From the NCBI RefSeq assembly GCF_018294505.1, contig NC_057795.1, positions 230,372,643-230,436,642 of the forward strand: a stretch of DNA of 64,000 nucleotides. The letters are read 5' to 3'. Positions within the stretch are counted from its first letter, which is position 1, and each line of letters starts with the position of its first letter. Shown here one piece after another: positions 39,849-51,600 of the stretch. The position numbers were made by a program, and so were the translations under genes. Under the pieces are notes generated by a model. The model was not told the origin of the DNA. It was given only the letters and a program-made list of their open reading frames with translations, and made no database searches. Source of the DNA: Triticum aestivum. Lineage: Eukaryota; Streptophyta; Magnoliopsida; Poales; Poaceae.

Positions 39849-41078
39849 AGCATATCGTTCGATTCCTCCAAACAGGGGAGCTTCCCGAGGAGCAGAAAGA
39901 AGCGGAGAAAGTAGCCCGTCGGTCTGCCATGTATCAGTTTGTTGACAATGTTCTGTACAGAAAAAGACCAAACGGAATGAAATTGAAGTGCATTCCTCAG
40001 GAGGAAGGACTGGAGTTGTTGGCACAGATACATGGAGGCATATGTGGCTCCCACATAGGGTCGAGGGCCCTTGCCGGCAAGGCCTTCCGGCAAGGTTTCT
40101 TCTAGCCCACTACCCTCCAGGATGCAACGGCACTAGTAACCAAGTGGGAAGTGTGTTAGTTCCATTCAAAGAAGCTTCATCAACCAACTCAATCCCTTCA
40201 AACAATCCCTCTCTCCTGGCCATTTTCGGTTTGGGGGCTCGACATACTGTGCCCTTTCCCCCCGCGCTGTCGGGGGCTTTGAGTACTTGAACGTTGCAAT
40301 TGACAACTTCACAAAGTGGCCGGAGGTTGAAGCAGTGAGGAAGGTGACAATGCAGTCAGCCGTCAAATTCTTCAAGGGGCTAGTCTGCTATTTTGGTGTG
40401 CCAAACAGAGTCATCACCGACAACGACATGCAGTTCACAAGCCGCACCTTCATGCAATACACCTAAGACCTCAGCAGCAAGGTCTGTTTTGCTTCCGTGG
40501 CACACCCATGGAGCAACGGCCAGGCAGAGAGGGCAAATGCTGAAATACTGTGAGGCATGAGGACAAATACTTTTCATAGGCTGCACAAGAGCGGAAGGCG
40601 CTGGATTGATAAGTTGCCGGCAGTTCTTTGTTTGATCAGAATGACGCCAAATCGAGCCACCGGCCAGACACCCTTTGCCCTGGTATATGGGGCAGAGGTT
40701 TTTCTCCCCACGGAACACACACACGGGTCACCTCGAGTGCTCACTTATGATGAGCTTGAGCAAGAGCGATTGCGGCAAGATGACGCAACGCTCCTTGAGG
40801 AAGATCGTCGTCGGGCGGTTGTGAGAGTAGCTTGCTACTAGCAAGCCTTGCACCGCTACCATAGACGCAAGGTTCATGCCCAAAGCTTTGAGGAAGGCGA
40901 CCTTGTTCTTCGGCGCGTTCAATCGGCCAAGAATTCCAACAAGTTGACGACAAAGTGGGAAGGCCCTTATCGGGTAATACGAGTCACCAGGCCCAGCGCA
41001 GTCCGCCTGGAGACCAAAGATGTCATTCCAATGAGCAACTCCTGGAAAATCGAGCATCTTCGCAAGTTTTACCCATAA
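39849..41078 (+). pseudogene. Element C integrase
   Basis: The zinc-binding start is readable at 40020-40160: IHGGICGSHIGSRALAGKAF, with WEVC where C-x-x-C is expected. DDE core: VWGLDIL near 40225-40245 (first Asp), VPNRVITDNDMQFTSRTFMQ near 40400 (second Asp; the usual Gly after DN is Asp) and AHPWSNGQAERANAEIL near 40500 (Glu). Then RWIDKLPAVLCLIRMTPNRA, TGQTPFALVYGAEVFLPTE and the C-terminal GPYRVIRVTRPSAVRLETKD, ending TAA at 41076. Stops at about 40102, 40158, 40279, 40464, 40549 and 40839 and a frame change near 40130 inactivate it. Confidence 0.88.
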
Positions 41079-42286
41079 GTCGCGGTTGCGGGGCCCCCCG
41101 GCAGACCACCTTTTGTACAAGCCTTGCCGGCAAGGCATGTAACACTCTGTACAAAGCCAGGCACAGACACTAAGCATAAATAAATGAAGCACTGGCGCTC
41201 TAAGTTATAGCATGCATGCTAGGTTGAGTCTCTCCCTCGGTTAGGGTTGATAGTGCTTAGCGGCGACTAACCCCTAGCATAGAGGTCGAGTGTGCGTCTC
41301 TCTGTTCCTTTCCATCCTCTTTGGTTCACAGGGTCCATGGGCATTTCTGCTAAGCTACTTGGAAGAAAGAGAACAAGCCGACGCTCCGGTCCCGACAAGC
41401 CAAGGTTGTCGGGGGCCTGCAGACACAAGGGTTCAAATCACGACCAGCCAAGGTTGCCGGGAGGCTGCAGATTCAGATAAGTCCTTTATCCCATGTTCTG
41501 CATTTCCGTATGGAATTGGGGCGTATGGAACCTCGTTTTATTCCTAGGCTACTGTGCTCCCCTTTTCCTGTACCCAAGAACTATTCCCTGGGTCGGAACT
41601 TGGTTGTAGTCGCGGTGACAAGGAAGCAAACGAAGAGCCTAACCCTACTTCGCCACTACCTCCGCCAAGAGCGTGAGTATGGTCGAATGAAGTAAGGGGA
41701 CGGCAAGGCCTGTTGCCGGGCAACAATGTTTATCTTGAAAATAACAAGGATTCATTCCTTGGCATGAGTTTCGCTCACGCACAAAGAACACGGCAAGAAA
41801 CCTTTTTCATTAATACGTCCCATTCAGGTACAATTCATACGGAATATAAACATGAGCAAGGGGATTACAAGGTCTAAATCTCACAAGTGCCCGTAGGCCA
41901 AAAAACTAAAAAGAGATAAGATGCCCGTAATGCCTTTCTTGTCCCTCTCCCCAGGAAACGGAACAAGATGGCAGGAGGGCAAAAGGAGTGCCTAGGCGAG
42001 GTACGAGCAGCAGAAGACACCAAGAGAACATCCCGATGGTCGTCCAGAAGAGGGCTGGTGATGATGGTGCCGGGAGAAGAGCCGAAAGATTAGGCAGCGG
42101 GCCGGCAATACGAGACGAAGGCATCGGTGCCATCGTACTCTAGCTTGACGGCCCGCCACCTGCCTTCTTCGTCTTCTCCAGCCTTCCCACGCCAGCCGCC
42201 CAAGGCGACGACCCTGAGAAGTTCAAGGAGCTGGCGATACAGATGATGGTGCTGCCGGCGTCGCCCAGGAACAGTGTGCCCGACGC
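41079..42286 (+). other. Element C region between integrase and aORF
   Basis: Mostly non-coding. It contains CCTTGCCGGCAAGGCATG (41125-41142), two imperfect copies of GACAAGCCAAGGTTGTCGGG at 41393 and about 41440, and no recognised domain. On the minus strand, the frame of the aORF is open again at 42133-41906 (PLPNLSALLPAPSSPALFW), which may be the decayed tail of that gene. Confidence 0.5.
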
Positions 42287-42976
42287 CTAGTCGGACCCGT
42301 CATCCTCCCGCCCGCTACCTTCGTCGTCAATGTCGATGTCCTCCTTGTCACTCTTTCCCGAAGAGGAGCTTTTACCATTAGTCGAGCTCTCCGCACAACA
42401 CCCTAGCATGTGTCCCGAGCGCCCGAAGACCTTGACGGAGAGCAAATCACTCTCCGCTAGCTTGAAGTCGAGGACGTGCCCATCCATCAAGCAATGGGCA
42501 CGTGCAAAGGTTTTCCAGCCCCAGCGAAGGAGCATCACTTGAGGGGCGGGGAACCCTGTGTTCACCCACATGTTGCCATGGCAACGCCCCTTCATGCGAA
42601 GCCTCAGCCGGGGTGGTTAGTCGATCTCTAGCACGCTCGCAAATGCTCGTGGAAGACTAAGGTAGTGGCACAGCGGCCCACGCAGCTGCAGGATGAACAC
42701 GAGCGCCGAGTCCTCGACATGACCACTCGGCGAAGCAGGAGGAGTTGGCGGGGGAGATGGCGATGGAGACGGAGACGACGCAGGCATCCCCCTTCCACTC
42801 CCACCTCTGCCTCGACCGCCTCGTCGACCGCGGCCCCGTCCAGCGGCCCTACCTCGAGCATGGACTTCACCCTGAGCATCTAGCTCCTCCTTGACCACTA
42901 CAGCTCTCTGGCGGGAGGTGGACCTGGTCACCCCCGCAGAAGAATGGCTGCGGCCACGCCCCCTCGCCATGACCAT
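42287..42976 (-). pseudogene. Element C antisense aORF with B3-like DNA-binding domain
   Basis: Begins MVMARGRGRSHSSAGVTRST at 42976, with an Arg/Gly-rich segment (RGRAAGRGRGRRGGRGRGG) and a Ser/Pro run. A B3-type fold pattern runs from about 42700 to 42412: VFILQLRGPLCHYLSLPRAF, then PPRLRLRMKGRCHGNMWV, MLLRWGWKTFARAHCLMDG, HVLDFKLAESDLLSVKVFG. The signature W-K-x-F-x(6)-L-x-x-G-[DH]-x-L-x-F followed by VKVF is that of plant B3 domains. An acidic tail (DKEDIDIDDEGSGREDDGSD) ends at 42287. One in-frame TAA (42617-42619) lies inside the B3 region; otherwise the frame is continuous. A TATA box lies 60 bp upstream. The B3 call comes from pattern alone. Possible role: binding element or host promoters (inference). 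Confidence 0.7.
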
Positions 42977-43036
42977 GGGTGGGGATGGAGACAAGGGGAG
43001 ACGCAGGGAGATGCTTTTCCTCCTGCCCCTGAGTCC

Positions 43037-43047
43037 CCTTTTTATAG
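43037..43047 (-). promoter_or_regulatory. TATA box of the element C aORF
   Basis: The minus strand reads AACTATAAAAAGGGG here, 60 bp before the ATG at 42976. The gap contains CAGGGGCAGGAGGAAAAGCA and a pyrimidine-rich leader, so a short 5' UTR is plausible. It is separate from both LTR promoters. Confidence 0.6.
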
Positions 43048-43535
43048 TTGGGAAGGGGAGGCCGAAAGACTAGCTCTACGCCCCTGAAGAGCCCACTCGA
43101 ATCCATCTCATTAAAGTGGCAGCAGGCGAGGCCATCGACCGCCCTCCCGGCCAATCGAGGGCGCGTGAGTATCGGCCCGTGCACGCCTTCCCATATTCCA
43201 TGCATGTGTCACCTACCCTGCGCCGTGCATGTGGCGTACATGGCGTAAGGAGCGGGCATAGTGGGAAACATGGAACGACTGTTCCAAGACGGAGAGAGTA
43301 AATGAGTGGCGGCTCTGCCATTCCATGGGAACATGGAAGGCGCCTCTTTACTGTTCACCACGGATGACACAAGCATGCTGCGGTCATTCCGCGCATGATC
43401 CTCCATGTCATGCATTCAATGCGGGTCATGGGGAAGCGCAGCGGACGAAGAAGTTACCGTGGTGAATATCTGCCCCACTTGCCCGCGCACCGTTCTAGGC
43501 CTAGCCCAACAATGCGTCGCACTTATGTGTGCCCT
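43048..43535 (-). other. Upstream region of the element C aORF
   Basis: About 490 bp between the aORF TATA box and the polypurine tract. No coding signal. GCATGCA- and CATGGA-type motifs recur (for example TTCCATGCATG, 43197-43207; TTCCATGGGAACATGG, 43321-43336), which might be binding sites; unproven. Confidence 0.4.
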
Positions 43536-43550
43536 AGGCCCTGGGGCTCC
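43536..43550 (+). promoter_or_regulatory. Polypurine tract of element C
   Basis: AGGCCCTGGGGCTCC directly before the 3' LTR start at 43551, analogous to the tracts of A and B. Confidence 0.65.
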
Positions 43551-43954
43551 TGTCGGTGTACAAAAGTAGGGGCTCTCCTTTGTACCCCTTTACTTGTGCA
43601 CGGGCATTCAGAGCCGCGCCCGCGGCCACACTTAGTAGGTTAGAGGAAGGAAGCCGAAGGCACAAGATACTCAAAGCAACGCCAAGACTAGAGACACAAA
43701 AAGCAAGAGGGCGAGGTAGACTCCCCCGGCAATACCCTTGCCAGGGCAGCCCCTGCAGCCCCGGGAAGAGCCTTGCCGGGGCAACTTGCCCAGCGCCAGC
43801 AGAGCGCGCCACCCTTGAGCCCAAGGGTTCCAACGCCATCAACCACATTGGAACCAAGGCTCGGGAGGCACCTCCATGGTGGCATGCAGATCTTCGTGAA
43901 GATCATAAACACGCAAGATCAAATGAGGACCAGAAGGCGATGATCCTCGGGAAG

Positions 43955-44085
43955 TTTAGTTTCTTGTTTAGTTTTATCCTCTTTTCTTGGTTACCTCTTG
44001 TAATCATGCTGTTGTAATTGTTGCCTTTTCTTAATAAAGTTTTGATATGCTGTGGGGGTTTGCCCCATAGTTCACAGTCAAAAAA
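43955..44085 (+). mobile_element. Short polyA-tailed insertion (LINE 3' end or retroposed transcript)
   Basis: Absent from the 5' LTR, where CTCGGCAAGATCC is continuous. It contains TTAATAAAG (polyadenylation-like AATAAA at 44033-44038), then about 40 bases and A8. AAG occurs on both sides (43952-43954 and 44086-44088), which could be a very short TSD. The body is T-rich with no coding potential. Its source is not recognised. Confidence 0.6.
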
Positions 44086-44540
44086 AAGATCCTTGCCGAG
44101 GAAATCCACGAGACCTCCGGCAGGATCCTTCCCAGGGAAGACTGCGATATCACAACAAGACCTTTGCCGGGACCCCGACAAGGCTCTTGCTGAGGATGTC
44201 AGCGGGGCCGCGGCCAGGCCCACATATGCCAAGACTCCACCGCTGTTCCCATGCAGCTGCCAGCCCAGCCAGCTAGGCGAGCACCTGTGTGGCGACGTGC
44301 GGCCTCTAGACTGGATGAGCAAGCACCTGCGTGGTGGCAAGCAGATCTTAGTGAAGACACTGCCTCCGCACCAACTTAGCGGCCTTCCAGCCTACATGGC
44401 ACTGCACGCCTCGTTGGCCTGGACGCGTGTCTAAGTAAGGCGAAGCGGCGGCGGACGGGACGTGGCTCGTTAGCGTCCCCAATAAAGCAAGGGGACACCT
44501 AAGGAGCACATTGAATGTGTTTTCTCCCGTAATGACAGGA

Positions 44541-44545
44541 CATAA
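44541..44545. repeat. LARD target site duplication, left copy (CATAA)
   Basis: The right copy at 56689-56693 is GATAA. The 5' LTR of C shows the unoccupied site as ...GGCGATAAGCTTG, so one base of the left copy has changed. Confidence 0.7.
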
Positions 44546-47500
44546 TGTCAGGACCCCGACTCAATGCCACATCGATCTAGCATGTAACACCTCATATCAC
44601 TTTGCGGCCTCACGCACGGTATCCCCACGGGTGTCACCTTACCTTTGCCCGGGACCGTTTGCGCCTTTTGGCACACGTATATGATAGTGTCGCTAGCATC
44701 CATATGATAAGGAGCCCGGGCTGACATGGCTAGTCGTAAACCCAAAGTGGCACAACTTACAGGGACAGGCATCCATGACCCAGCATCGAACGTGTCGGTC
44801 ATCAGCGAGTGAATCCAGGCTGTAGCACTGGGCTAGCAGGACTCCGGTGAACCGGGCTGTAGCGGGCTAACAGGACTCCGGTATTCATCGCGTGACATTT
44901 CCCCGAAGGGACAGACACAGGAACGAAGAAGGACACATGCCGGCCAGCCTAAGTGTTCCGGAGCAGTAGCAAGCTACCATGGCTCGGTGGAAACACTAGG
45001 AGACATTTCCCGGTAAGAGAGGCTACTAAAGATAAACAACTAGATAGTCAGATCCCACACATACCAAGCATTTCAATAACATACACACAATATGCTCGAT
45101 ATGTGCAAATACAACATGGCATCACAACATGACTCTACGACTCAAGTATTTATTCAATAGGCTCCGAGGAGCGAGATATTACAAACATGGGTCTCATGAC
45201 CCAACATTCAGAGCATACAAATCAAACACAAGCGGAAGCTTAACATGTCTGAGTACAGACATCTATAAATGAAAAGGCTGAGAAGCCTGACTATCTACCA
45301 GATCCTGCCGAGGGCACAAGATCGTAGCTGAGGTAACAAGCTAAACGTCGAAGTCCACGCGGAACTACTAGCGAGACTGAAGTCTCTCTGCAAAAACATA
45401 AAATAGGCAAACGTGAGTACAAATGTACCCAGCAAGACTTACATCAGAACTAACTACATATGCATCATTATCAACAAAGGGGATGGTGGGGTTTAACTGC
45501 AGCAAGCCAGCTTTGACTCGGTGGCTATCCTGAACTACGACTGCAAGTAACTCTTTTGAGGTGGCGCACACGAGTCCACATATTCACCATATCAATACAC
45601 CACTATGGATCCGCTCCCGTCTCCCTACGAGAACGCCATCCATAGCACTCACGCTTATCTTGCGTATTTTAGAGTATCCACTTTCACTTGTCTATGAACT
45701 GATATAAGCAACCCAGAAGTCCTTTACCGCGGACACGGCTATTCGAATAGATGATGTTAACCCTGCAGGGGTGTACTTCTTCATACATGTTTCCACCACT
45801 TAGCGTCTGCACACGACATGTGCTCGGCAGACTTCAAGCGAAAGCAGACGTGGGTGTAGACCACGACCTACCTAAACACTCAAGTCTCTAGTCCAGGTTT
45901 ATCGCCTATTCGGGTTCCATCCATGAGGAGATCCGGCCGGAGTTTCGCTCACAGCCCCAAACGATGTGAACAGGGTTCCGTGACACCAAACGGGCGCCCG
46001 GTATACCCGGCCACGTGCCTACCGCATCACAGCCCACCCCTCCGGTCAGCGCTGTGCACGGCCTCCAGCATACTACAAACACCAGAAACTACTTGCAACT
46101 CCTGGACAGAGGACTTGGGTGAATAAGAAGTCGAGCAGGGTCATATTTCAGGGCCCAATGTATGGTAGTAGCTGAATCATGGATCACAAACACAGAGCTC
46201 AGTTCCTGAGGACGGCTTCAATGAGACAACCCACCATGTACTCCTACATGGCCTCTCACCGCTACCTTTACCAAATCGTGTTCACCACTTAGCTCACACA
46301 CAGTAGGACCTGTTCACACACCTCTGATTCATCCCCGATGAATCAGACCTGACTCAACTCTAAGCAATAGCAGGCATGACAAACAAACATGAATGAGTAG
46401 GCACAACATGGCTCAAACAACTCCTACTCATACTAGTGGGTTTCATCTATTTACTGTGGCAATGACAGGTCATGCAGAGGATAAAGGGGTTCAGCTACCG
46501 CAGCAAGTAACAGTTGAATTGTTGTTGTCCTAATGTAGTAAAAGAGAGCAGGAGCGAGAGAGTAGGATTGTATCGGAATGAACAAGGGGGTTTTGCTTGC
46601 CTGGCACTTCTGAAGATAATATAGCTCTTCATCGGTGTCATCGATCACATCGCCGGTACACGTCTATCGAGAGGGGAACAATACCGGCAAACAAGGAAGA
46701 ACACAATCAATGCAATGCGACAATATGATGCATGAATGTGACATGGCAATATGAATGTGATTTGGGCTAATGCATCTAGCAACAGGTTAAATGGGGCTGG
46801 TTTGAACACTAGGTTCAAATTCGAACTCCATATGTGAGAGTTTAAATGCCATTTAAATGAATTGTGCTAAACAGCAGCTATAAGTTGCTCTAACATGCAT
46901 GAAAATGGTACAGATGGATTCCTTGAATTTTTCTGATAATTTTTCATATATAAATTATTTAATTTGGAGTTACGGTTGAATTTCTATGATTTTTAGAAGT
47001 TTGGGGTATTTTCTGAAATTTCCTGAATTATTTTTAAATCCAGAAAGAAATAACTGCGTCAGCCTGACGCCAGCATGACGTCAGCGAGTCAACGGCCAGG
47101 TCCAGGTCAAACCTGACGTGCGGGGTCCACACGTCAGTGACACCGGAACTAATCCCGGTCAAACCCAGCGCTGACTGGGGTTTGACCAGGTGTAGGGCCC
47201 ACAGTCAGTGTCATTTGGGGGCTTAGCTGGCAGGGTTAGCACCTAATAGCGTCCACGTCGACAGTCGCCGGAGTTTCGCCGGCGACGACCTAAACTGCGG
47301 CGGCAACTCGCCGGACTTGAGCTGCGGGCGACGGATGAATGCGCGAAGGCCACCAGGGGGTAGCCCGCGCTCGACCGTGTCTAGCAGAGCCATCGGAAGG
47401 CCTCGGAGTCGCCGGAGATGACGACGGCGAGCACAGAGGCGGCGGCCGGAGCTCGGGCGCCGATCGATTCGACGCTATGGTGCACTACGGGAGAAACTGG

Positions 47501-48629
47501 TGGGTGCTGCGGGCTCCTGAGGTTGCGGTGAGCACGACGGTGGGCTCGGGAGCGAGCTGCGGTGGCTGTGGCCACGGCCACGCCATGGCCGGCGGCGAGG
47601 AGCAATCGGCTCCGGTGAAAAGGGCGGCTAGAGTGCGGGAACGAGCGCGAGGAGGAGGGGGAATGGAAGAGGAGCTCACAGCGGATCCGGTAGAGGCAAC
47701 GGCGAGGCCGGGGAGGGGCTGGAGCTCGCGAATCCTCGAAAGTTCGCCGGCGGCCGAAGGTTGGGGACGAGCTTGAGGGCGACGCTGCAGGGCTTCCGGA
47801 GGGCCGTGGATCGGTGGGGAGGAAGAGGGGGTCGAGGCGGAGCTTTGGGAGGCGTCGGGGAGGCGAGGCGGTGGCTGTGGCCGCGCGAGCGCTGGTCGGC
47901 GGCGACGGGCTCCGTTCGGTCGCGGGAGAGAGAGGGAGCAGAGGGGGATAGGGACGGAGGGAGAGACACGGGAGAGTGGCGAGAGGTGCAAGGGGTCGAG
48001 GGGAGTGCGTGGCACCCTCGGGTGCCTCCAGCGGCGAGCAGGTAAGCAGGAGGTGGCCGGGGCTCTCGGGCGCGCGCCACGCCTCGCCTCTGCCTACTGG
48101 CAGAGGAAGACGACGAGCGGCGAGGTAGGTGGGCTGGGCTGGTCAAGCTGGGCCGCAGCTGGGCTGCCAGGTAAGTACTCTCTCTCTGTTTTATTGTTCT
48201 GTTTTCTATTTTTTTCTTCCTCTGTTTTGATTTAGTTTAGCAACTAAATCATTTTGATAAATTCTGTAGGTTTTTATGTGGCTTGCTAAAATATATACAA
48301 AGCCACTCACAAACTTCCAGAATTATTGGAGTCATATTTAATATATATTAAATATGAATCCAAAGCAAATAGTTATTGAATTAATTCAAATGGCCAAAAT
48401 AATTATCTCTGTGACTCCAAAAATATTGGTTTGAATTTTACCTCTTACCAATATTTCTATGGAATAACAGGAACATTTTCTTGGACTCCTTTGAGAAGAT
48501 TTAAATGTTGGTTATTTTTAGAGGTTTCCTGAGGCTTTTGAAAATTCCTCAATTCAAATTTCATTCGAATTTAAACATGATGCACACATGGAAGCAAGCA
48601 TAGGTCAGGCCAGAACTAGGGATGTGACA
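44546..48629 (-). repeat. LARD 3' LTR
   Basis: TGTCAGGACCCCGACTC to CTAGGGATGTGACA. The plus-strand right part has a GC-rich block (47240-48175) with overlapping open frames on both strands, then AT-rich sequence. No known protein domain. Plus strand GCCAG|GTAAGTACTC at 48168-48181 looks like a splice donor. Confidence 0.9.
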
Positions 48630-48650
48630 ACTCACCCCCACTAAACAAGA
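48630..48650 (-). promoter_or_regulatory. LARD polypurine tract
   Basis: Minus strand TTGTTTAGTGGGGGTGAGT immediately before the 3' LTR, preceded by CTCGGGGCGAGATTC, as seen at the end of many Tekay/Del-type gypsy elements. Confidence 0.7.
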
Positions 48651-51600
48651 ATCTCGCCCCGAGATTCAAGACGTGAGGTAAGAGGAAAGGGGAGTCACAA
48701 AACTATCACAATCTTCATGATCCAGGTTGCACTTCATAAGAACCTTGATTCGATCATCATCTTGTCTCGGCGTCTTGCTCTGGGAACTCCAACTAACATG
48801 ACGAGAAGAGGAAAGGAAAACTCTAGAAGAATCTATCTTCTCGAAGACCGAACAACTCAGGATCAACTCATGGGATGAGACATTGTCACATCTCTCGAGC
48901 TGAGACACAAAGCATACATCTGAGGAAATGGAGTGAGACAGATGACGAGGGCTCGCTAGGTAGACAACAATTCCATACTTTAAAACGGTGGTAAACGATT
49001 GTCAACATAGCGAGGAATTGGGTTGCCATGATACCATATCGAGACACCTGAGGGATGGTGACTCGTAGATATATATCCCCCGTAAGTGGCAAAAAGAATT
49101 ACCTTTGATTCAGAGATCATTGAAACTTTTCATACCAGCCTAAGGCAATTCACAACGATCGTTTGGTGGAGTGCAAAGGAATGGTACACCCGGACTAGAA
49201 TGGATGATGTGGACTACCTTACTGAAGACAACGCAATGGATGATTTTTGCTTATCACCGGAAATGGAAGAGACCCATGGTAGAATGGCACATTGGCGGTG
49301 CAAGCTGGGAACAAAATGCAAATGCTGGGAATGATTCTGGTAACTGGGGAAGAACCCAACAATAGAGAGTGAATTCACTGTTTGAAAAGGTCATAGCATT
49401 GCCGAGGAAACTGAGAGGAATCCCAGTTAGTGCCGATGATAACACCTAGCGCTTGCGCGTGCTCTCAAGAACTTGAGCATTTCCATAATCATCAAGATTT
49501 TACCAATATCCGTGTCAAGGATCCTGGCAACACAACTTGCTACCATGATGAATGATGATGGATGATGCAGATGCAAAGAAAGATAACACTTTCTCAGATT
49601 TCACCCTTAGCGAGGCCAAGGAAACAAAATCTGGATGATCGACCGAGAGACATTTAGCACTCCGCTTCTAATGTTCTCCTTGATGTGCTAGCGTATCCCA
49701 TTCATTGAAATGGTTGGGTATCTAGAACATCAAGTAAAGGTCGGACTTCAGGAACACAAAAATCCATAAGGAACAACTTCTAATAAGTCACTCGAAATCC
49801 TCATGGAGAAGATGGTCGAATTGCTGAATTAAGATACTACAATGATAGATCTTCCGGCTAGGTGTGTCGGCCAGAACATCAACCTTGTCGGGACCTACAT
49901 CATAGATCTTGGAAAGGTTCCAACCATCATATCTGCCTGAGATTCAGATCTGGTTGGTAACATAATATTCCAGCCTCATCAAGTCTAGAAGGAAAAATGA
50001 AAGTTTGCAACACAAATCGACAAGATGACGTTGCGAGATTCTCAGGGAATGAACTACGATAGCAAGCTCCAAATCATGAGCTGGTTCTGCTACAAACATG
50101 TGAACACGTTGTCCTAGACAAAACATTATCACATGGTAGTCTTACAATAAAACACTACCGAGTTCAGGTGGGGAACCATAATCGAGGATATTGAAGTCCT
50201 TGCATAAGGCATGCTCTTAAGAAGGAACTTCCTTTCCTTGAACAAATCAATCAGTGGCTTGGTGTGCTAGGGGATACATATGGAATGAAGATGATCAGTC
50301 TAACAGACCACAGAATTCTTCGCACGTGCATGACTGACTTGGGATGATTCCAAAGGAGGTAAAACAAGCCTTCTCAAATTCATGGCGGCAACTTGCATCA
50401 AGTGCACATGAATTAGAGGGACTCACTTCTTTTGTCCAAACATATGCTTCACGAAGGAGACATGAAGATAATGCTTACACAAGTTTCCAACACTAGCTTA
50501 ATGTTCAACAAAATCATGGAGGAGATAAGGATGTTGTCAATGGGCTCAACAACAATTCATCCAGGTTCCCATATTAGTGGAATTCCATAATTATGTGAAC
50601 AAGGTGATAGCATTGGTCAGACCCGAAAGATATAATGGTGTATGCTCGAGGAACAACAACGAGTAAGACAACATTAAGAATATCGTTGGTTCTGATTTGA
50701 TTTGACGATAGCCCATACTCAAATCAAAGGTTTGGGTAAGATAATAGATCCAACAATTGATCACGAGGATCAACCAATAAAGATATCATCTTTCTTCAAC
50801 ACACACACAGAAAGATATCCCTTAACATGACTAAGCCAGGCAAGCTTTTATCTTCCAATCCTCCAAGTTGTTGTTCAGCTTAGCCAACTAGCATCAGGGG
50901 TACCCAACACAGACTCTTGGAGAAGGGGTGGTTTACAAGGAACCAACTTGATCACGAACTCAACATAGCGGTCCGGTGACAACCTGTTAATACTTCCGAG
51001 AAGATATACGGAAAATCACGAACCACCGATATGCTACTAAGCTCGAGAACAATCTTGCTTTTCAGGGCAAGACGATATGGTGAAATAAGCAAGGGATTGA
51101 ATAATCCTAACTCATTGATCAAAGAGTGCACCAGAAATAAGGACTAGATAGCACAATCAGTCTTAGAATGATGATTCAAGAACCAACACACTAAGAATGA
51201 GATTATTGTCCTTTAAATACCAGCAACAAGGTTGCTAGGAGTATTGACTTCACACATCACGATTCACTTGTCGACATTCCGGTTACAATAACACAGGAAT
51301 CGAGGAATGAACAGTGATGGCAAGAAGTATCACTGTACCAAGAGTTCATAGGGTGGTGTGCAATTCCCATGACACTCTTGATATAAAGATGGTAATACTC
51401 TAAGGTAGAACAGAGCAAAAGCAAGATTAGCAATTTGATCTGTGGAGTACGACTGCTTTGACCCAACCCTAGATATGGGTCAGGTTCTGGAGTTTGTTTC
51501 TCCTAGTCATTCCGCGATAGAATGGCTTGACGGACCACAAGAGTAATAGGCATCGATAAACGAACGCACGCATACTCTTGACTATCAATTGATAGACGAA

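Larger units (their letters stand above)
43551..44545 (+). repeat. Element C 3' LTR, first part
   Basis: TGTCGGTGTACAAAAG onward, collinear with the 5' LTR up to the ...CCCGTAATGACAGG region, where the LARD enters. It contains a 131-bp polyA-tailed insertion (43955-44085). Confidence 0.9.

Noticed and set aside
47339..48146. Long overlapping frames of up to 176 codons on both strands (also at 55398-56205) as protein-coding genes
   Set aside because: GC-rich, Pro/Ser/Arg-rich and open in several frames at once with no known motif; composition explains them. Kept only as a weak hint of a captured first exon.
48666..48908. Chromodomain/integrase C-terminus in the LARD
   Set aside because: Only position and a few residues fit; too weak to annotate.
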